Made by a program: the position numbers and the translations under genes. A stretch of DNA of 64,000 nt from Clostridium sp. 26_21 (GTDB taxonomy: Bacteria; Bacillota; Clostridia; TANB77; CAG-508), in assembly GCA_001915995.1 (NCBI GenBank), contig MNRO01000019.1, positions 163,987 to 227,986 on the forward strand. The letters are read 5' to 3'. The notes under the pieces were generated by a model. That model worked only from the letters and a program-made list of their open reading frames with translations. It did no database searches and had not been told where the DNA came from. The stretch's first letter is position 1. Each line of letters opens with the position of its first letter. Of the stretch, positions 61,263 through 64,000 are shown in pieces.

Positions 61263-62636
61263 ATGGTAAAAAATGCTTTTGCGTATGTGACTAGAAAAAG
61301 TTTAAAGTCAATAATAATATTATTAGTAGTTCTAGCTATGTCAACACTTTGCCTGATTAGTTTGGCAATAAAAGATGCTACAGATAGAGCTTCAGAAGAA
61401 ACTTTTAAAAATATAACAAATAGTTTTTCTATGGAGATAAATAGAAGAGTGAATTTTGGTACTCCAAGAGGAGGAGGAAATATAAAAGGAAAAGATATAA
61501 AAAAAATAGCTGAGTCTAAAGATATTTACGATTATGTAAAAAGAATAAATAGTGTAGCCGATTTAGTTGATTATGATATTATAGAAACACAAGCCACAAC
61601 TGTAAATCAATCATCTGAAAGAGCTCAAAATTTTAAAAGAACTGTTATGCTAACAGGGGTTAATAATTCGCTAAAAGAAAATAAATTTGTTTCAGGAGTC
61701 TATAAACTAGTTGAAGGTGAACATTTAATCAATCAAGATAAAAATAAAATTTTAATGCATAAAGATTTAGCAAAAAAGAATAATTTGAAAATTGGTGATA
61801 AGATAAAAATAAAATCTAATTTATTTGATGCAGATAACGAAAAAGGAGCAAATGAAACAATAGAAGTAGAAATAAAAGGATTATTTGATGGACATAATAA
61901 TAGTAATGTAACATCTGCTCAAGAACTTTATGAAAATACATTGATAACAGATCTTGATACTGCAGCTAAAGTTTATGGAAATACAGAAGATACTGCAGTA
62001 TATCAAGATGCAACATTTTTTGTAAAAGGTGATAAAAATTTAGAACAAGTGATAAAAAATGTTAAAAAGCTTGATATAAACTGGAAACAATACACATTAG
62101 TTAAAAGTTCATCAAATTATCCTGCATTACAGCAATCAATATCTGGAATATATTCAATTGCTAATAAATTATTTATTGGTTCATTAATATTTGCAGGAAT
62201 CATAGTTTCATTATTATTAATTTTATGGATGAATGCTAGAAAAAGAGAAATTGCAATTTTTCTGTCATTAGGAATATCAAAATTAACAATTTTTGGACAA
62301 TTTTTAATTGAATTATTGTTCATTTCTATTCCAGCATTTGCAGGCTCTTACTTTTTGGCTGTTTACACAGGAAATATGCTTGGAAATAGTATACTAAATA
62401 AAGTTACTGAAAGCATAACAAAACAATTAGCAAAGCAATCTGTATCAACTCAACTTGGAGGTGGAGCAGAAGTTGATGGTTTTAATAAAACTCTAACAAG
62501 TTTGGATATTAATATATCATCACAAATAATGATGTATGTAATTTTATTTATGTCTTTAGTACTTATAATATCTTTAATAATATCATCAATAAATATTTTA
62601 AGGAAGAGTCCAAAAGACTTGCTAAGTGATGACTAA
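61263..62636 (+). CDS. FtsX-like ABC transporter permease (457 aa)
   Basis: Second permease of the trio: N-terminal helix (about 15-35), outside domain, and three C-terminal helices with the core RKREIAIFLSLGISKLTI. It shares order and several motifs (LMHKDLAKKNNLKIGDKIKI-type segment) with the 59307 permease, so the two are paralogues. Similar trios export peptides or relieve antimicrobial stress. A GGAGGG site precedes it. Confidence 0.88.
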   Translation: MVKNAFAYVTRKSLKSIIILLVVLAMSTLCLISLAIKDATDRASEETFKNITNSFSMEINRRVNFGTPRGGGNIKGKDIKKIAESKDIYDYVKRINSVADLVDYDIIETQATTVNQSSERAQNFKRTVMLTGVNNSLKENKFVSGVYKLVEGEHLINQDKNKILMHKDLAKKNNLKIGDKIKIKSNLFDADNEKGANETIEVEIKGLFDGHNNSNVTSAQELYENTLITDLDTAAKVYGNTEDTAVYQDATFFVKGDKNLEQVIKNVKKLDINWKQYTLVKSSSNYPALQQSISGIYSIANKLFIGSLIFAGIIVSLLLILWMNARKREIAIFLSLGISKLTIFGQFLIELLFISIPAFAGSYFLAVYTGNMLGNSILNKVTESITKQLAKQSVSTQLGGGAEVDGFNKTLTSLDINISSQIMMYVILFMSLVLIISLIISSINILRKSPKDLLSDD

Positions 62637-62656
62637 GATAGAGTTAAAGAAAATAA

Positions 62657-62684
62657 TTGAATATAAAGAATTTATAAATATAAT
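62657..62684 (+). promoter_or_regulatory. Possible promoter of the 62716 gene
   Basis: TTGAAT (62657-62662), 16 bases, TATAAT (62679-62684). Confidence 0.45.
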
Positions 62685-62715
62685 AAAAAAATAGTAATTT
62701 GTAGGAAGGTAACTT

Positions 62716-63375
62716 ATGAAAAAAAATTTAATAATTATAGGTATTCTAGTTTTAGTAATAATTGTATTATGGTTTGGAGGAGTTATTCCAAAACAAATAG
62801 GAAAAATATATGGAATAAAATATATGAAAAATAATTTTCCTGAAATGCAACTTGACTATGTAAATATAGAATGGAATAAATATTATGGCGATTATATAAT
62901 AACCTTTAAAGATAAAGAAAATGGATCTTATAGTTGTGTAATTGGTCCGAAATATTTTCCAATTAGTATAGGTCAAGGATTAAATGTGATAATGGAAAAC
63001 TATCAAGAAAAATATAGTTCAAATACAACTACACCATGTCCAGAAAATGTAACAATAACAGTTGTGGAAGATACAATATCAAGGAATGAACTTATTATAA
63101 AAATAGCAGATAATAATGAAGACAAATATGGTTGGGGCGTTGAATTTAGAGTTCAAGAAAAAGTTGATAACGAGTGGAAAGATTTGGATTATATTTCTGA
63201 TGATTTAACTTGGATTGATATTGCTTATAAATTAAATGCAGATAACCAGTTAACACAAAAATTAAACATAGAAAAGTATTATGGAAAATTAAATAATGGA
63301 ATATATAGAATAGTAAAACCAGTTTATGATAATGGTTATGTTGATATATATTCAAATGAGTTTGAAATCAAATAG
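62716..63375 (+). CDS. Membrane-anchored protein with bacterial Ig-like domain (219 aa)
   Basis: One N-terminal helix (about 4-22) anchors the protein. A YfjL/DUF3139-like small domain follows (about 30-100), and then a C-terminal beta-sandwich (about 110-219, ITVVEDTISRNELIIKI through GIYRIVKPVYD) resembling bacterial Ig-like domains. It probably faces outward. The function is unknown. It is separated from the exporter by a likely promoter. Confidence 0.6.
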   Translation: MKKNLIIIGILVLVIIVLWFGGVIPKQIGKIYGIKYMKNNFPEMQLDYVNIEWNKYYGDYIITFKDKENGSYSCVIGPKYFPISIGQGLNVIMENYQEKYSSNTTTPCPENVTITVVEDTISRNELIIKIADNNEDKYGWGVEFRVQEKVDNEWKDLDYISDDLTWIDIAYKLNADNQLTQKLNIEKYYGKLNNGIYRIVKPVYDNGYVDIYSNEFEIK

Positions 63376-63431
63376 ATAAATACAAATTACAATTTAAATA
63401 AGTATAATATTAATAAAAGGAGGAATTTTAA

Positions 63432-63722
63432 ATGAAAGAAAATGCAAAATTTTTAAAATGTCCAATATGTGACAATATAATAGAAATAATTGATGGAGAT
63501 GTACGACATATAACTTGTTGTGGTAGAAAAATGGAAGAAATGAAAGCTAATACTACAGATGCAGCAACTGAAAAACATATACCAATATATAAAAAAGTAG
63601 AAGATGAAATAGTAGTAAGTGTTGGAGAAGTAGAACATCCAATGGAAAAGGAACATTATATAATGTGGATTGCACAAGTATCAGAAAATGCAACAAACAT
63701 GGATTATGGAAAACAACAATAG
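63432..63722 (+). CDS. Desulfoferrodoxin/superoxide reductase, C-terminally truncated
   Basis: A 96-residue protein. The N-terminus has a desulforedoxin-like iron site (KCPICDN, ITCCGRKM). The superoxide reductase core follows, with EKHIPIY, GEVEHPMEKEHYIMWI carrying the His ligands. Normal proteins continue about 30 more residues to a Cys-x-x-His-Gly ending that supplies the axial Cys and last His. Here the frame stops at TAG after DYGKQQ, and no such ending is found in any frame downstream. The catalytic iron site would be incomplete. It may be a decaying gene. Confidence 0.75.
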   Translation: MKENAKFLKCPICDNIIEIIDGDVRHITCCGRKMEEMKANTTDAATEKHIPIYKKVEDEIVVSVGEVEHPMEKEHYIMWIAQVSENATNMDYGKQQ

Positions 63723-63814
63723 AATAGTAAATAGCTATAAGTAAGAGATAAATTACAATAAGTAAATCAAAATACTTTAGCAAATATTACAAAAATTAAA
63801 TAATAAAAAATTAC

Positions 63815-63846
63815 GAGGTATTGAATCTAATCAATATCTCTTTTTG
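63815..63846 (+). terminator. Intrinsic terminator
   Basis: GAGGTATTGA pairs with TCAATATCTC around 6 bases, followed by TTTTTG. It ends the superoxide reductase transcript. Confidence 0.75.
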
Positions 63847-63848
63847 TT

Positions 63849-63986
63849 GATGGAAATAAAATAGAAAAAAATGAAAATGAAAAAGTATATACAATAGAGG
63901 GAAATTCAAATGATGATATGTGTAGACAAAAAGAATATGACATCAATAGCAATGTTATATGTGGCTATGGAACACCTATGTACTAA
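63849..63986 (+). pseudogene. C-terminal remnant of a CHAP-domain cell-wall hydrolase
   Basis: An open frame without a start codon reads DGNKIEKNENEKVYTIEGNS then VICGYGTPMY before a TAA. TIEGNS followed after about 25 residues by a GYGTPxY ending is the close of CHAP amidase/endopeptidase domains. The upstream catalytic Cys/His part is missing, cut off by the terminator region. Confidence 0.6.
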
Positions 63987-64000
63987 TTTGAATTTTTATG

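Overview
The window is strongly AT-rich DNA with short intergenic gaps, AAGGAG-type ribosome binding sites and sigma-A promoters (TTGACA, 17 bases, TATAAT). It reads as a chromosome segment of a low-GC Bacillota, most likely an uncultured gut-type Clostridia. Supporting evidence is a 6S RNA, a CsoR copper operon, LPXTG pilins with a class C sortase, a dipicolinate synthase subunit B gene (so the lineage sporulates or did so recently) and many FtsX/MacB-type ABC exporters. UAA, UAG and UGA all act as stops. I recognised no rRNA, tRNA, CRISPR array, insertion sequence or prophage.

Layout. 1-2.4 kb: end of an ArsR regulator, a large inverted repeat, a free HMA protein and a Zn/Cd P-type ATPase. 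2.4-6.4 kb: two solitary hypothetical genes on the minus strand, a class III Fic protein, a FAD-dependent dehydrogenase and 6S RNA. 6.5-15.2 kb: housekeeping genes (a frameshifted PBP1A, cysS, argS, rsmA, fmt). 15.3-19 kb: sortase-dependent pilus (two LPXTG-type proteins and a class C sortase), followed by two fused ATPase-permease ABC proteins, an HD-GYP protein on the opposite strand and an OmpR/histidine kinase pair (to 27.7 kb). 27.8-31.8 kb: papain-like hydrolase, dpaB, YcxB-like protein, Xer recombinase and a QueH-GNAT fusion. 31.8-33.3 kb: two bactofilin-like genes in duplicated promoter/terminator units. 33.4-38.2 kb: copper operon (csoR, HMA-SafE-cupredoxin protein, copZ, copA, DUF2318). 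38.2-44.9 kb: mixed accessory genes, including a membrane-anchored WHH-type nuclease and remnants of a cysteine desulfurase. 45-49.6 kb: TetR regulator divergent from an ABC ATPase/permease pair, then a ZIP transporter. 49.6-52.2 kb: gpmA, class I aldolase and a CMP-kinase-like protein. 52.3-59.3 kb: an orphan higher-GC gene, PAP2, DgkA, lipase-like, HD, spermidine synthase-like, cardiolipin synthase and pseudouridine synthase genes. 59.3-62.6 kb: a permease-ATPase-permease exporter. 62.7-64 kb: an Ig-like lipoprotein-type protein, a truncated superoxide reductase and a CHAP-hydrolase remnant.

The most unusual signal is a set of six short, mostly monocistronic genes (around 2.45, 3.03, 31.9, 32.7, 43.4 and 52.3 kb). 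They are visibly less AT-rich than their surroundings. Most have a consensus promoter, all have a GGAGG ribosome binding site, and most end in a strong hairpin. Some share flanking repeats: a 31-35 base palindrome occurs beside two of them, and a 26-base repeat beside two. They look like independently acquired or duplicated gene cassettes. Several other genes are decaying (PBP1A frameshift, nifS/iscS remnant, bactofilin remnant, truncated superoxide reductase, CHAP remnant), which fits a genome in flux or some assembly error. Homology calls come from reading motifs, not from searches.
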